From: Runella rosea
GTDB lineage: Bacteria > Bacteroidota > Bacteroidia > Cytophagales > Spirosomataceae
Assembly (NCBI RefSeq): GCF_003325355.1
Contig: NZ_CP030850.1
Coordinates: 5,573,501-5,637,500, forward strand
DNA: 64,000 nucleotides
Direction: 5' to 3'
Below, one piece after another: positions 9,135 through 18,601 of the stretch. Made by a program: the position numbers and the translations under genes. The first letter of the stretch is position 1, and each line of letters begins with the position of its first letter. A model generated the notes under the pieces. It did no database searches. It was given only the letters and a program-made list of their open reading frames with translations, and was not told the DNA's origin.

Positions 9135-10088
9135 ATGAAATTAGTAACCTTCAAAAACCCACAGGGTGATTCCCGCACGGGTTGGCTCGCAGGCGACGAG
9201 ATCGTTGACATGAATTTGGCGAGTGAAAAGCTGCCAACGGACATGCTAACGTTTATTGACAATCACGAAGAGTACTTTTTGATTATCAAGGCATTAGGCG
9301 ATGTGCAGCCTCATTATCAATTATCGGAAATTCAATTGTTGGCTCCGTTGCCCAATCCCCGCAGTTTCCGGGATTATATTGGCTTTGAGATGCACATGCA
9401 AAATGCGTCTCGGTCGTTTGGGCACAAAATCGGACCTGCTTGGTACGACATGCCGATTTTTTATTTTACCAATCATCAGGCCATTTACGGGCCAGACGAC
9501 GAAATCAAACGCCCGACCAAAGAAACAAAAATGGACATTGAGTTGGAATTGGCCTGCATCATCGGCAAAAAGGGCAAAGACCTCAAAGCCCAAGACGCGC
9601 GTCCTTACATTTTTGGCTATACTATTTTCAATGATTGGACCGCCCGTGCCATTCAAAAAGTGGAAATGGAAATTCCGTTGGGACCCCACAAAGGCAAAGA
9701 TTTTGCCAACGCCATCGGGCCATGCATCGTTACGGCCGACGAAATGGAGCAATACCGAGTGCCGTTTGATGAAAGCGTATTTAATGACCCGATTCGGGTA
9801 CCGACTGTACAAATCGACCGGTTTAATCTCAAAATGACGTCCCGTATCAATGGTGTGACCGTCTGTGAAGGAAACTACCAAACCGTGTATTACACCTTCG
9901 AACAAATGATGGAGCGCGCTTCTGAAAACAACGTGACACTGATGCCTGGCGATATATTGGGCTCAGGTACAGTGGGTTGGGGAAGCTTGATTGAAAATAA
10001 CTTCACCGTTCACCGCCCGCTCGAACCAGGCGATGTAGTGGAGTTGGAAATTGAAGGAATTGGGATTTTAAGAAATACAGTAATATGA
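9135..10088 (+). CDS. Fumarylacetoacetate hydrolase family protein
   Basis: A 317-aa FAH-family protein. The metal-binding catalytic domain (about 100-317) includes MDIELELACIIGKKGKDL for the Glu ligands, FNDWTARAIQ for the Asp ligand, and GDILGSGTVGWGSL near the end. The family hydrolyses C-C bonds of acylpyruvates, hydrates oxo-dienoates or decarboxylates oxo-acids, typically late in aromatic meta-cleavage or homogentisate pathways. Some members cleave 2,4-diketo-3-deoxy sugar acids, but those are usually shorter and open differently. Its stop overlaps the next start in ATGA, showing translational coupling. Confidence 0.85.
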   Translation: MKLVTFKNPQGDSRTGWLAGDEIVDMNLASEKLPTDMLTFIDNHEEYFLIIKALGDVQPHYQLSEIQLLAPLPNPRSFRDYIGFEMHMQNASRSFGHKIGPAWYDMPIFYFTNHQAIYGPDDEIKRPTKETKMDIELELACIIGKKGKDLKAQDARPYIFGYTIFNDWTARAIQKVEMEIPLGPHKGKDFANAIGPCIVTADEMEQYRVPFDESVFNDPIRVPTVQIDRFNLKMTSRINGVTVCEGNYQTVYYTFEQMMERASENNVTLMPGDILGSGTVGWGSLIENNFTVHRPLEPGDVVELEIEGIGILRNTVI

Positions 10089-10393
10089 TTTTAGAACTTG
10101 CCACCATTGATATCAAACCGGGCACGAATGCGGAGTTTGAGCAGAATTTAGAAAAAGCCCAAGCCGTGATTAGTCAATCAAAAGGCTATGTGGGGCATGA
10201 TTTTAAGAAGTGTATCGAACAGCAAAACCGCTACGTATTGCTTATTCGTTGGGAGAGTCTCGAAGCGCATACCATCGGTTTTCGCGAATCGGAATTATTC
10301 AAAGAATGGCGCGGATTGATTGGGCCGTTTTTTGAAAACCCGCCCGTGGTGCTGCATTATGAAGACTTGGATTTTAATTCAACATTAAGATAA
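10085..10393 (+). CDS. ABM-domain protein (quinol monooxygenase-like)
   Basis: A 102-aa dimeric alpha+beta barrel protein of the antibiotic biosynthesis monooxygenase (ABM/YgiN) type. The N-terminus MILELATIDIKPG, the central GYVGHDFKKC, YVLLIRWESLEAH, and the C-terminal WRGLIGPFFENPP are the usual strands and helices. Members oxidise quinols or polyphenols without cofactor, or act as small isomerases. Start overlaps the FAH stop by four bases. Its 3' end overlaps the 3' end of the antisense Uma2 gene by about 37 nt. Confidence 0.8.
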   Translation: MILELATIDIKPGTNAEFEQNLEKAQAVISQSKGYVGHDFKKCIEQQNRYVLLIRWESLEAHTIGFRESELFKEWRGLIGPFFENPPVVLHYEDLDFNSTLR

Positions 10394-10983
10394 ATAGATT
10401 CCATGGAAACAGAAATGCCAACGGATTGTAAAGGTAAGTGACCGGTCATTTCGGTAATAATGGTTTCCTGCCAACGTCCGGGACTCTCACGAAACCAAAC
10501 CTCGGCGTAGCATTCATCCTGACGAATGAGTACATATTCACGGAATGAATCAAGTGTTTTGTATTTGTCAAACTTTCTGGTGCGGTCGTAGCGGGATGTA
10601 CTTTTAGAAAGTACTTCGACTACTAAAATCGGATTGATCAGTAACAGTTGATTGTCGTCCCAGTACAAAGGTTTTTCACAAACGGCTAACGCATCGGCAT
10701 AAACACATGCATCAAGACTTTGTAAATAAACTAATTGTGCCGAAGAAAATACGATATGGTTTCTTTCAAGATTTTCGCCACGATTAACCATCTGAGCTAT
10801 CATATTGACCGAAATGATATTGTGAGGGCCTTTGGCGTAGGGCATTTTAATGATTTGACCGTCAATGAATTCGTGCTTATGAATGGATATCGCCTCTTTC
10901 CGTAAATACTGCTCTAAAGTGTATCTGCGCACAGGACGGCTTAGCTTGAGAGGCGGCGTAAATTCTCGTGCTTGGGTAGTCAT
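10357..10983 (-). CDS. Uma2-family (DUF820) putative nuclease
   Basis: A 208-aa protein of the Uma2/DUF820 family, a PD-(D/E)XK nuclease-like fold. Family elements are YLRKEAISIHKHEFIDGQI near the N-terminus, LINPILVVEVLSKST with the core Glu, and the following YDRTRKFDKYK with the conserved Lys. ATG at 10983 gives the standard start; the frame extends further upstream without a likely start. The gene points against the catabolic operon, between the ABM and cyclase genes, and so probably inserted later. Uma2 families expand in mobile or unstable regions; the cellular role is unknown. Confidence 0.8.
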   Translation of the reverse strand: MTTQAREFTPPLKLSRPVRRYTLEQYLRKEAISIHKHEFIDGQIIKMPYAKGPHNIISVNMIAQMVNRGENLERNHIVFSSAQLVYLQSLDACVYADALAVCEKPLYWDDNQLLLINPILVVEVLSKSTSRYDRTRKFDKYKTLDSFREYVLIRQDECYAEVWFRESPGRWQETIITEMTGHLPLQSVGISVSMESIYLNVELKSKSS

Positions 10984-11028
10984 GACCTGTTCTTTTTTCA
11001 AAAATAACGTAATTATCAACCAATTCAA

Positions 11029-11787
11029 ATGAAAATCATTGACCTTTCCGTGACGATTTCTGAGGAAATCAAAGAGCCGCTTCCTACCAAAATCGTCTAC
11101 GAAGACCACAAAGAAGGGGCAAAAAAAATGGGTGGAAAACTTTTCGAAGGTATTGCCGGCGATGTCTTTATTGACGGCAACGGCCCGGCAGGTGAGTTTT
11201 TGACCGTGACGAGCCACTGCGGAACACACGTGGATGCACCGTACCATTATTTCCCGACAAGTGAGGGAAAACCTTCACGTACGATTGATGAAATGCCGTT
11301 GGACTGGTTCTTCCACGACGGCGTGGTGCTTGATTTTACCGACAAGCCCGACGGCTACATGTTTGAGCCAGAAGACTTAATTGAAAAGCTGGCGGCCATC
11401 AATTATACCCTCAAACCCTTTGACATCGTCTTGATTCGCTGCGATGCCGATAAGCGTTTGCACGATCCTGATTTTGTAAAAATCCACGTAGGAGCTTCGG
11501 CCAAAGCGACACATTGGCTCATTGACCAAGGCATCAAAGTGATGGGCACCGACGGGTGGGGTTGGGATATTCCGCTGCACATTCAGGCGGCTGATTATCG
11601 GGCCAATCCGCGTCCCGGTATCATCTGGCAGGCGCATTATGTGGGTATCGAAAAAGAATATTGCCAAATTGAAAAAATGGCCAATCTGGACCAATTGCCA
11701 CCTTTTGGCTTTAAAGTGGCCTGTTTTCCCGCCAAAATCAAAGCCGCGAGTGCGGGTTGGACGCGCGCCGTGGCGATCATTGACTGA
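11029..11787 (+). CDS. Cyclase-family metal hydrolase
   Basis: A 252-aa protein of the cyclase / kynurenine formamidase-like family (PF04199). The metal motif H-x-G-T-H-x-D-x-P-x-H is complete: His63, His67, Asp69 and His73 in HCGTHVDAPYH. Members hydrolyse N-formylkynurenine, isatin or small cyclic amides and esters. No signal peptide. It follows the operon genes after the antisense Uma2 insertion and most likely performs one hydrolysis in the same pathway; kynurenine degradation itself is not supported by the neighbours. Confidence 0.83.
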   Translation: MKIIDLSVTISEEIKEPLPTKIVYEDHKEGAKKMGGKLFEGIAGDVFIDGNGPAGEFLTVTSHCGTHVDAPYHYFPTSEGKPSRTIDEMPLDWFFHDGVVLDFTDKPDGYMFEPEDLIEKLAAINYTLKPFDIVLIRCDADKRLHDPDFVKIHVGASAKATHWLIDQGIKVMGTDGWGWDIPLHIQAADYRANPRPGIIWQAHYVGIEKEYCQIEKMANLDQLPPFGFKVACFPAKIKAASAGWTRAVAIID

Positions 11788-11838
11788 CGGTCTGCGGGCT
11801 ACAATTCATTCATTATCGAATATAAACCAATTATACAA

Positions 11839-12225
11839 ATGAAAAATTTTCTATCAATTGGCGCTCTAAGCCTATTTTTTCTCCTTACTTCAATCGCCCT
11901 GAGAGCTCAGGATTCCAAGGCTTATTTTGTGGGCCAATGGAATATTGTGGTGAAAGGTACTCCCGAGGGTGACGTAGTTTTGCATGCACTCATTGAATCA
12001 AAGGAAGAAAAGTTGTCAGGGAGCTATGTCAAAGAAGTTAACAGTAAAAAAGAAGAGTCCGTAACGATGAAATCAGTAGAAATAAAAGGGCAGGAAGTCA
12101 TTTTAGCCTTTAGCATTGCCGGGTACGATGTTACTATGAATCTCATTAAGAAAGATGAAGACCATGCTGACGGTAATATGATGGGTATGTTTGAGTGCAA
12201 AGGCACGAAAGTGAAAAGTAAATAA
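11839..12225 (+). CDS. Small secreted protein, paralogue family copy 1
   Basis: A 128-aa protein with a signal peptide (ends ALRAQ) and a mature part of about 105 residues made of short beta strands. The pattern GQWNIVVKGTPEGDV... KLSGSY... F.I..Y.V...L.K.D...GNMMGMFECKGTKVK is shared with two other genes here (39532-39912 and 44099-44488). I do not recognise the family; the strand pattern suggests a small beta-barrel or lipocalin-like fold. It lies 41 nt upstream of the GH3 gene, and copy 3 lies 52 nt upstream of a GH2 gene, so an accessory or binding role with the exported glycosidases is a reasonable guess. Confidence 0.75.
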   Translation: MKNFLSIGALSLFFLLTSIALRAQDSKAYFVGQWNIVVKGTPEGDVVLHALIESKEEKLSGSYVKEVNSKKEESVTMKSVEIKGQEVILAFSIAGYDVTMNLIKKDEDHADGNMMGMFECKGTKVKSK

Positions 12226-12266
12226 CCAAAGCCGTCCCTTTTACTCACCTAACCAAGTTATAAACG

Positions 12267-14564
12267 ATGAAAAAGTACACATTACTGTTGCTGATTTTAA
12301 ACGTCGCTCTTTCGCCAGTGTATGCCCAAACCAAATGGAAAGAAACCCCGAAAGGCAGTTTTAATCTGGTCGAAAATCAGGGAGGACAAACGTTGGGGTA
12401 TTCGCCTACTTCAGGGGTGAAAATTTTGACTGTCAATGGATTGGCGTTTAAAGATTTGAATAAAAATGGCAAACTGGATGCGTTTGAAGATTGGCGTTTG
12501 TCGTATGACCAACGCGCCAAAGACTTGGCTTCTAAACTGAGCATTGAAGAAATTGCCGGCTTGATGCTGTATTCATCGCACCAGTCCATTCCCGCCCGGG
12601 CGGGAGGGTATTTTGCAGGCACTTACAATAGCAAGCCTTTCAAAGCCGGAGAAACTGACCCGACGGATTTGACCGACCAGCAAAAGAAATTTTTGAAGGA
12701 TGATAACCTGCGCCACGTGTTGGTCACCACGGTACAAACGCCCGAGATTGCGGCTCAATGGAATAATAAATTACAGGCTTTTTGTGAAAGTATTGGCTTC
12801 GGAATCCCCGCCAACAACAGCTCAGACCCACGCCACGGCACTAGAGCCAAGGCGGAGTTTGACGCGGCGGCCGGCGGTGAAATCTCTATGTGGCCAAGTC
12901 CGTTGGGAATGGCGGCCACATTCGACCCAACGTTGATTGAAAAATTTGGTAAAATCGCGGCGGACGAATACCGTGCTTTGGGCATTACCACGGCTCTTTC
13001 GCCGCAGGTTGACATCGCTACCGAACCCCGTTGGGGGCGTTTCAGCGGTACGTTCGGAGAAAGCCCTGCGCTGTCGGCGGCCATGGGGCAAGCGTATTGC
13101 GATGGTTTTCAATCGAGTGTTTGGGGAGTAAAAAGTGTCAATGCGATGGTAAAACACTGGCCAGGAGGTGGCTCGGGGGAAGCTGGGCGTGATGCACACT
13201 ATGCCAATGGTAAGTTTGCTGTTTATCCGGGCAATAATTTTGATGCTCATTTGATACCATTTACACAAGGAGCATTTAAGCTGAAAGGACAAACCAAAAT
13301 GGCTTCGGCGGTGATGCCCTATTATACGATTTCGTGGAATCAAGATAAGAAATACAACGAAAACGTCGCAAATAACTACAACAAATACATCATCACTGAC
13401 TTACTCCGTAACAAATATGGCTACGATGGCGTAGTGTGTACAGACTGGAATGTAACCAAACTTCACACTTCGATGGATTCGTTTTTAGACGGTAAATCTT
13501 GGGGGGTAGAGAGTCTTTCCTTGGGGGAGCTTCACTATAAAGCCTTAATGGCGGGCGTTGACCAATACGGTGGCGTAAATGATATGAAGCCAATTTTAGA
13601 AGCTTATCAGTTGGGAATAAAAGAACACGGCGAAGCCAAAATCAGGGCCAGAATGGAGCAATCTGCGGTGCGTTTGCTGCGCAATATTTTCCGGGTAGGT
13701 GTTTTTGAAAATCCGTACCTAAATTCCGAAGAAACCAAAGCCATCGTCGGGAAACCCGAATACATGAAGGCGGGCTACGAAGCACAGTTGAAATCCGTCG
13801 TACTGCTGAAAAATCAGGCGAAAGTATTGCCAGTCGCTTCTAAAAAGACCGTGTATGTTCCGAAACGTTTTACGCCCGCCGCTCGCAATTTTTTGGGTGT
13901 AGAAACACCAGCAACGACGGAATATCCCGTGAATATTGACATTGTCAAAAAGTACTACAACGTCACCGACAATGCCGATGAGGCTGATTTTGCCTTGGTA
14001 TTTATCCAAAATCCAACGGCCACCATTGGGTACGATAAAGAAGATTTGAAAAAGGGCGGTAACGGTTATGTGCCCATCAGTTTGCAGTATGGTGACTACA
14101 CCGCTACCGAAGCCCGTGAAAAAAGCATTGCTGGCGGCGACCCGTTGGAAAATTTCACCGACCGTGGCTATAAAAATAAATCGACCAAAACGGCCAACAT
14201 TGCCGACGCACAATTGGTGACCGACACCAAAGCAAAAATGAAAGGCAAGCCGGTAGTGGTTTCGGTCAATGCATCCAACCCCATGGTTTTTGCGGAAATT
14301 GAGAAAGACGCCTCTTCTATTCTGGTGAGTTTTGGCGTACAGGACCAAGCCATTTTGGACATCGTTTCGGGCAAAGCCGAACCCTCGGCACTGCTGCCCA
14401 TGCAAATGCCAGCCGACATGAAAACCGTAGAAAAACAAGCCGAAGATGTACCTTACGATATGACCTGCCACAAAGATTCGGAAGGAAACAGCTATGATTT
14501 CGGATTTGGAATGAACTGGAAAGGTGTCATCAATGATACCCGTAAAACGATGTATCGGAAATAG
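12267..14564 (+). CDS. GH3-family glycoside hydrolase
   Basis: A 765-aa exported protein (signal peptide ending PVYAQ) of glycoside hydrolase family 3. The TIM-barrel domain spans about 80-450, with GTRAKAEFD for substrate binding, SPQVDIATEPRWGR, MVKHWPGGG and the nucleophile Asp393 in VVCTDWNV. The alpha/beta sandwich domain follows (about 500-765), with KSVVLLKN. Family members remove terminal beta-glucose, beta-xylose or related sugars. The C-terminal part differs from classic beta-glucosidases and lacks an obvious fibronectin-like domain. It could remove the glucose left after rhamnosidase action. Confidence 0.85.
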   Translation: MKKYTLLLLILNVALSPVYAQTKWKETPKGSFNLVENQGGQTLGYSPTSGVKILTVNGLAFKDLNKNGKLDAFEDWRLSYDQRAKDLASKLSIEEIAGLMLYSSHQSIPARAGGYFAGTYNSKPFKAGETDPTDLTDQQKKFLKDDNLRHVLVTTVQTPEIAAQWNNKLQAFCESIGFGIPANNSSDPRHGTRAKAEFDAAAGGEISMWPSPLGMAATFDPTLIEKFGKIAADEYRALGITTALSPQVDIATEPRWGRFSGTFGESPALSAAMGQAYCDGFQSSVWGVKSVNAMVKHWPGGGSGEAGRDAHYANGKFAVYPGNNFDAHLIPFTQGAFKLKGQTKMASAVMPYYTISWNQDKKYNENVANNYNKYIITDLLRNKYGYDGVVCTDWNVTKLHTSMDSFLDGKSWGVESLSLGELHYKALMAGVDQYGGVNDMKPILEAYQLGIKEHGEAKIRARMEQSAVRLLRNIFRVGVFENPYLNSEETKAIVGKPEYMKAGYEAQLKSVVLLKNQAKVLPVASKKTVYVPKRFTPAARNFLGVETPATTEYPVNIDIVKKYYNVTDNADEADFALVFIQNPTATIGYDKEDLKKGGNGYVPISLQYGDYTATEAREKSIAGGDPLENFTDRGYKNKSTKTANIADAQLVTDTKAKMKGKPVVVSVNASNPMVFAEIEKDASSILVSFGVQDQAILDIVSGKAEPSALLPMQMPADMKTVEKQAEDVPYDMTCHKDSEGNSYDFGFGMNWKGVINDTRKTMYRK

Positions 14565-14585
14565 CAAAAGGACGAGTAATGGAAC

Positions 14586-15488
14586 ATGGCAAGCGGAAAT
14601 GAAATACCTATTTTAAAACCTGAAATTTCACCGGGTTTTCATTTCGAGACCATTGAGTGGCAGCAACCCCTGTTTGCAGAAGCGCATCATGAGCTTTTTC
14701 ACATAAACCGGTTGGAGGATTTTAGGGACAAAATCAAATTTCCTCTGCCACCGCACCGCAAAACGGTTTACGATTTTATTTTTTTGACCAAAGGCGAATC
14801 AAAAAGAAGCAAAGGACTCAACGAATACGCATTTGGCGAGGATACTTTCTTCTTTTTGCCCGCCAACCAAATCACTACCCATCAGTCCATGAGCGAAGAT
14901 GCTCGTGGCTTTTTTTGTCATTTCGACGTGCAAATCTTTCGTTTGGGCGGTTTGCAAATGTCTTTAGAAAATTTTTCGTTTCTTCAGTTTTTGGCTAATC
15001 CCTTACTTAAAGTACCCAAAACGGTCCAAAAACCGATTTTGAATATTCTGGATAGATTGACTGAACTCTATCAGGAAGACCAAAAAGGGGATTTTGGATT
15101 GATTGCCACGTATCTGTTGGCGCTGTTGATTGAAGTGAAAAAATTTGTCCCTTCCGAAAAAAAACTCCCCAAAAATTCAGCAGTTTTGGTAACTCAGCAA
15201 TACAAAAACGCCCTGATGCAGTATATCTATCAGAAGCAACATGTGCTGGATTACGCTGATTTATTGAATGTTACGCCCAATCATTTGAATAAGTGTGTAA
15301 AAAATACCACCGCCAAAACAGCGCAAGACCTGCTTAACGAAATGCTCATTTTGGAAGCGAAGTCGCTGCTGAAATATTCTAATCTTCAAATTGCCGAAAT
15401 TGCCGTAAAGCTCTGCAATCAAACCCCCAGCAATTTTGCCCGGTTCTTCAAAAGCCAAACGGGCATCAGTCCAAAAGAATACCAATAA
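14586..15488 (+). CDS. AraC-family transcriptional regulator
   Basis: A 300-aa AraC/XylS-type regulator. The N-terminal half (to about 190) is a cupin-like sensor. The C-terminal part has two helix-turn-helix units: VLDYADLLNVTPNHLNKCVKN and IAEIAVKLCNQTPSNFARFFKSQTGISPKEYQ. It is 22 nt after the GH3 gene and upstream of the TonB receptor, so it may activate uptake and hydrolysis genes in response to an incoming sugar or phenolic. The hairpin in front of the receptor gene is a candidate target. Confidence 0.85.
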   Translation: MASGNEIPILKPEISPGFHFETIEWQQPLFAEAHHELFHINRLEDFRDKIKFPLPPHRKTVYDFIFLTKGESKRSKGLNEYAFGEDTFFFLPANQITTHQSMSEDARGFFCHFDVQIFRLGGLQMSLENFSFLQFLANPLLKVPKTVQKPILNILDRLTELYQEDQKGDFGLIATYLLALLIEVKKFVPSEKKLPKNSAVLVTQQYKNALMQYIYQKQHVLDYADLLNVTPNHLNKCVKNTTAKTAQDLLNEMLILEAKSLLKYSNLQIAEIAVKLCNQTPSNFARFFKSQTGISPKEYQ

Positions 15489-15622
15489 ATTTCAATTTGA
15501 TTGATATTGAATAGTATTGGCGTTTTTTTGATTCACAACCCATGCCCTTTTTGTCTTAGTTTTGTCATAGAATTTGTGCAAATAATCAAAGCAAATTGAG
15601 GTGTCTGTTTGTATAAAAAAAA

Positions 15623-15650
15623 GCTGATAACGCCTGCCAGCGCTATCAGC
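15623..15650 (+). promoter_or_regulatory. Inverted repeat upstream of TonB receptor
   Basis: GCTGATAACG (15623-15632) pairs with CGCTATCAGC (15641-15650) with one mismatch and an 8-nt centre. It lies about 45 nt before the receptor's ATG, in the probable leader. It could be a regulator site or a leader hairpin; the sequence does not decide. Confidence 0.4.
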
Positions 15651-15695
15651 CGAAAGTTTTGCCATCTGAGAATTTAACAAAACCCATTCAAAGCA

Positions 15696-18542
15696 ATGAA
15701 AAAAAATGTACTTCCGAAAGGAATGTTCGCACTTTTTGTGTTGACCCTATTCAGTATTTCCACGTTCTCCCAATCAGGCAACATTTCAGGAAAAATTACG
15801 GATGCCAAGGGCGAAGCATTAGTCGGAGCTTCGGTGGTCGTCAAAGGTACGACTAAAGGCTCTTCGGCCAATAAAACGGGCGCGTTTACGATTGAAAACG
15901 TCGAAAATGGCTCGTATACGCTCGTCACTTCTTTTATTGGTTATCAAAGCAAAGAGGTAAGCGTTACCGTACCACAGTCGGGGAGCTTGTCGATTTCACT
16001 TCAAGATGATGCTGCCGCGTTGGATGAAGTGGTCGTAACGGGGGTGTTTGACAAACGAACCAAAATGAATGCTTCGGTAGCAATTTCTACCTTGAATACC
16101 AGACAGATAGAGGGAGTTGTGCCAAATAGCTCGGCTGACCTGCTCAAAAACCTGCCGGGCGTTTATGTGAATACTTCACGAGGAGAAGTCGGCAACGCTA
16201 TTTATACCCGAGGGTTGAACTATAACGGTGGCTTTTTTTACGTTTCGATGCAGGAAGACGGCTTGCCCGTGATGGGTATTTCGGGGCTTGTGCAGCCCGA
16301 TGGCTATCTTCGGGCCGATGCCACGCTAAGCAGAATTGAGGCTGTAAGAGGAGGTACGGCTTCCATTTTAGGGCCAAATGCGCCGGGTGGTTTATTTAAT
16401 TACGTTTCAAAAACGGGCGGTCAAACGCTTGCGGGTGAAGTTCGCGGCAGATTTGGTTTGGAAGGAAATGGGCAAAACCCGTATTACCGTGCCGATTTTA
16501 ACGTAGGTGGGCCACTTTCAAAAGATAAGTCATTGACTTTCAACGTAGGTGGTTTTTACCGTAATGCCGATGGTCCCAAATACCCTGGCTATAAACTCAG
16601 CTATGGTGGACAAGTGAAGGCAAATGTTGTAAAGAATTATAAATCAGGCTCTTTGAAACTTTACGCTAAGATTTTGGATGACCATACGGCTCCTTTTGAA
16701 TTTACGCCTTCAGTTGACTTTGAAAACCCAAGACCTGCAGGAAGTTTTACTAATACCAGCTCGACTTTGATTCAATCACAGCAATTTACCGTACCTAAAG
16801 CCCTTTCGGGTGCGTCAAAAGATATTGAATATGATACCCGCAAAGTGGGTTCATACACTGAAAAAGCAATTGGTCTAAACTGGGAACAGAACTTCGGAGA
16901 AGGTTGGACTTTCAACAATAATTTTAAGATTTCTAACAAAGATAACATCAGCCAAACAACGGCGGTGGTGTTTCCTTTCAGGGTTGATCAGGTGGTTTTT
17001 TACGGGGTGAGCGGCAACGTGGCCAGATTCGGGACGTATGAGTTTTATAACCCTGCCACTGGACAAAGCTACGGTACAGTGCAACAATTGCCCCCGGCAG
17101 GTGGTGGCATTCGTTTTATACCCAATAACCTAACCCTTCCAGGAGGCGATGTATTGCCAAACGCCGTTTTTTATAATCCTAATCCTTACGGAGAAGTAGG
17201 CCTGAATGACGTAATTGACCAAGCCACCCTTTCAAAGAAATTCAAAAAGATGACCTTCACGGGTGGTCTGTATTATTCATCAACCAAGGCGGAGCGTTTC
17301 TCAATGATACCGTCGGGCCAAAGTTTTGCCACGATTGAAGACCAACCCAAAACGGTGGCTATTCGCTATACAAATTTGGGAGGAGCAAAGTTTGAATTAA
17401 CAAACCCAAATGGTATTACAAATTTTGGCGGAAGTGGCGTGTATGAAAATGAAGCAAAGGTCAAACAATTTGCGCTGTTTTTAGGCCATAATTGGGATGT
17501 AACCGAGAAACTGAATATTGACTGGGGGATCCGTGCCGAAAACTTCAACATCAAATCAAGCTTTACCACGCCCAAGCGCGTAACGCCTGATAGCCCAACG
17601 GGCGCCGATGGCAACGCCGCTACGCTCTATGACAACCGCATATTTACCGCCAATCCTACGCAAAGTTTTGATAAAAGCCTTTCTTTCAGCGATGTAATCT
17701 CCTACTCATTTAGAGCCAATTACAGGGTGAATGATGGACTTGCCATCTATGGTCGCTACTCACAAGGGCGTAAAACCCCAGATTTGAGTTATTTTATGGA
17801 TATTGCTAATCAACAACTTACTTCGGGCATATCTGTTGAAGCACAAGACATCAAAATGGCGGAGTTGGGATTGAAGTATAAAAGTAAAAACCTGAACCTT
17901 TTCGTTACTCCGTTCTATACCTTGGCAAGCAATATTCCTAATTTCCAGATTTTCCAAAATGCAGATGCCACCTACTATGCACCGGCTCGGGTATATCAAA
18001 AAATTGAAACCAAAGGATTGGAATTAGAAGGGAATTATGCGTTCAACAAAAACTTCAGCGTTCGTGCCGTAGGTACAATCCAAACCTCGGTGGCAAAAGA
18101 ATTCGGCGTATGGTTGGCCAATGCCAACGGCCCTGCTGATGATGTGAAAGTAACTTATGATGGTGGCAAAAACGATAATATCGCCAATATGTTTACCGTA
18201 ACGCCCACTTACAGCAACGATAAATTGACGGCATCCCTCAACTGGCAATACATGGGCAAGCGCTGGGCCAACGTCGGAAATGCCTTCCAATTGCCTGCTT
18301 TCAACGCCTTTGATTTGAATGCCTCGTACAAAATCACGAAGAATATTCAGGCCAATGCATCGGTAAATAACATTCTCAATACGTATGGTATCATGGGGTG
18401 GGCCGCGCCTGGAGGTTTTCCCGCCGCTTTGGATACCCAAGGTTTTACGAAACAGATGTTAGAAGCCAACAAACAGGCCATTTATGCCACTTTACCTATC
18501 ATGCCAAGAGCCTATTTTCTGACGCTGAGTTATAAGTTTTAA
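15696..18542 (+). CDS. TonB-dependent outer-membrane receptor
   Basis: A 948-aa TonB-dependent transporter. Order: signal peptide (ending TFSQ), a carboxypeptidase-regulatory-like beta-sandwich (about 25-105, ISGKITDAKGEALVGASVVV), TonB-box-like DEVVVTG, a plug domain (about 120-240, with GVYVNTSRGEVGNAIYTRG) and a 22-strand barrel ending YFLTLSYKF, whose terminal Phe is the outer-membrane insertion signal. No SusD partner follows, and the plug resembles siderophore/small-ligand receptors more than SusC. This suits import of a small glycoside or metal complex better than long polysaccharide. A strong terminator follows the gene. Confidence 0.9.
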   Translation: MKKNVLPKGMFALFVLTLFSISTFSQSGNISGKITDAKGEALVGASVVVKGTTKGSSANKTGAFTIENVENGSYTLVTSFIGYQSKEVSVTVPQSGSLSISLQDDAAALDEVVVTGVFDKRTKMNASVAISTLNTRQIEGVVPNSSADLLKNLPGVYVNTSRGEVGNAIYTRGLNYNGGFFYVSMQEDGLPVMGISGLVQPDGYLRADATLSRIEAVRGGTASILGPNAPGGLFNYVSKTGGQTLAGEVRGRFGLEGNGQNPYYRADFNVGGPLSKDKSLTFNVGGFYRNADGPKYPGYKLSYGGQVKANVVKNYKSGSLKLYAKILDDHTAPFEFTPSVDFENPRPAGSFTNTSSTLIQSQQFTVPKALSGASKDIEYDTRKVGSYTEKAIGLNWEQNFGEGWTFNNNFKISNKDNISQTTAVVFPFRVDQVVFYGVSGNVARFGTYEFYNPATGQSYGTVQQLPPAGGGIRFIPNNLTLPGGDVLPNAVFYNPNPYGEVGLNDVIDQATLSKKFKKMTFTGGLYYSSTKAERFSMIPSGQSFATIEDQPKTVAIRYTNLGGAKFELTNPNGITNFGGSGVYENEAKVKQFALFLGHNWDVTEKLNIDWGIRAENFNIKSSFTTPKRVTPDSPTGADGNAATLYDNRIFTANPTQSFDKSLSFSDVISYSFRANYRVNDGLAIYGRYSQGRKTPDLSYFMDIANQQLTSGISVEAQDIKMAELGLKYKSKNLNLFVTPFYTLASNIPNFQIFQNADATYYAPARVYQKIETKGLELEGNYAFNKNFSVRAVGTIQTSVAKEFGVWLANANGPADDVKVTYDGGKNDNIANMFTVTPTYSNDKLTASLNWQYMGKRWANVGNAFQLPAFNAFDLNASYKITKNIQANASVNNILNTYGIMGWAAPGGFPAALDTQGFTKQMLEANKQAIYATLPIMPRAYFLTLSYKF

Positions 18543-18565
18543 TGGTAGTTTTTTATGGGTTTATT

Positions 18566-18601
18566 GCCTGATACTGAGAGCGTAAGTTTTCAGTATCAGG
18601 C
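18566..18601 (+). terminator. Rho-independent-type terminator
   Basis: A perfect 12-bp stem, GCCTGATACTGA (18566-18577) with TCAGTATCAGGC (18590-18601), and a 12-nt loop. It starts about 24 nt after the TonB receptor stop and is followed by GTTT and an A-run. It probably ends the receptor transcript. Confidence 0.75.

Noticed and set aside
10984-11247. Upstream extension of the Uma2-family frame by 88 codons
   Set aside because: The extension is antisense to the cyclase gene, has no family similarity, and the ATG at 10983 gives the usual Uma2 N-terminus.
11029-11787. Kynurenine formamidase (KynB) name for the cyclase gene
   Set aside because: The metal motif fits the family as a whole, but no kynureninase or tryptophan dioxygenase is present, so the specific name is not supported.
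13719-14567. A 282-codon minus-strand open frame inside the GH3 gene
   Set aside because: It lies wholly within a well-supported GH3 gene and has no recognisable domain; long antisense frames are common opposite such genes.
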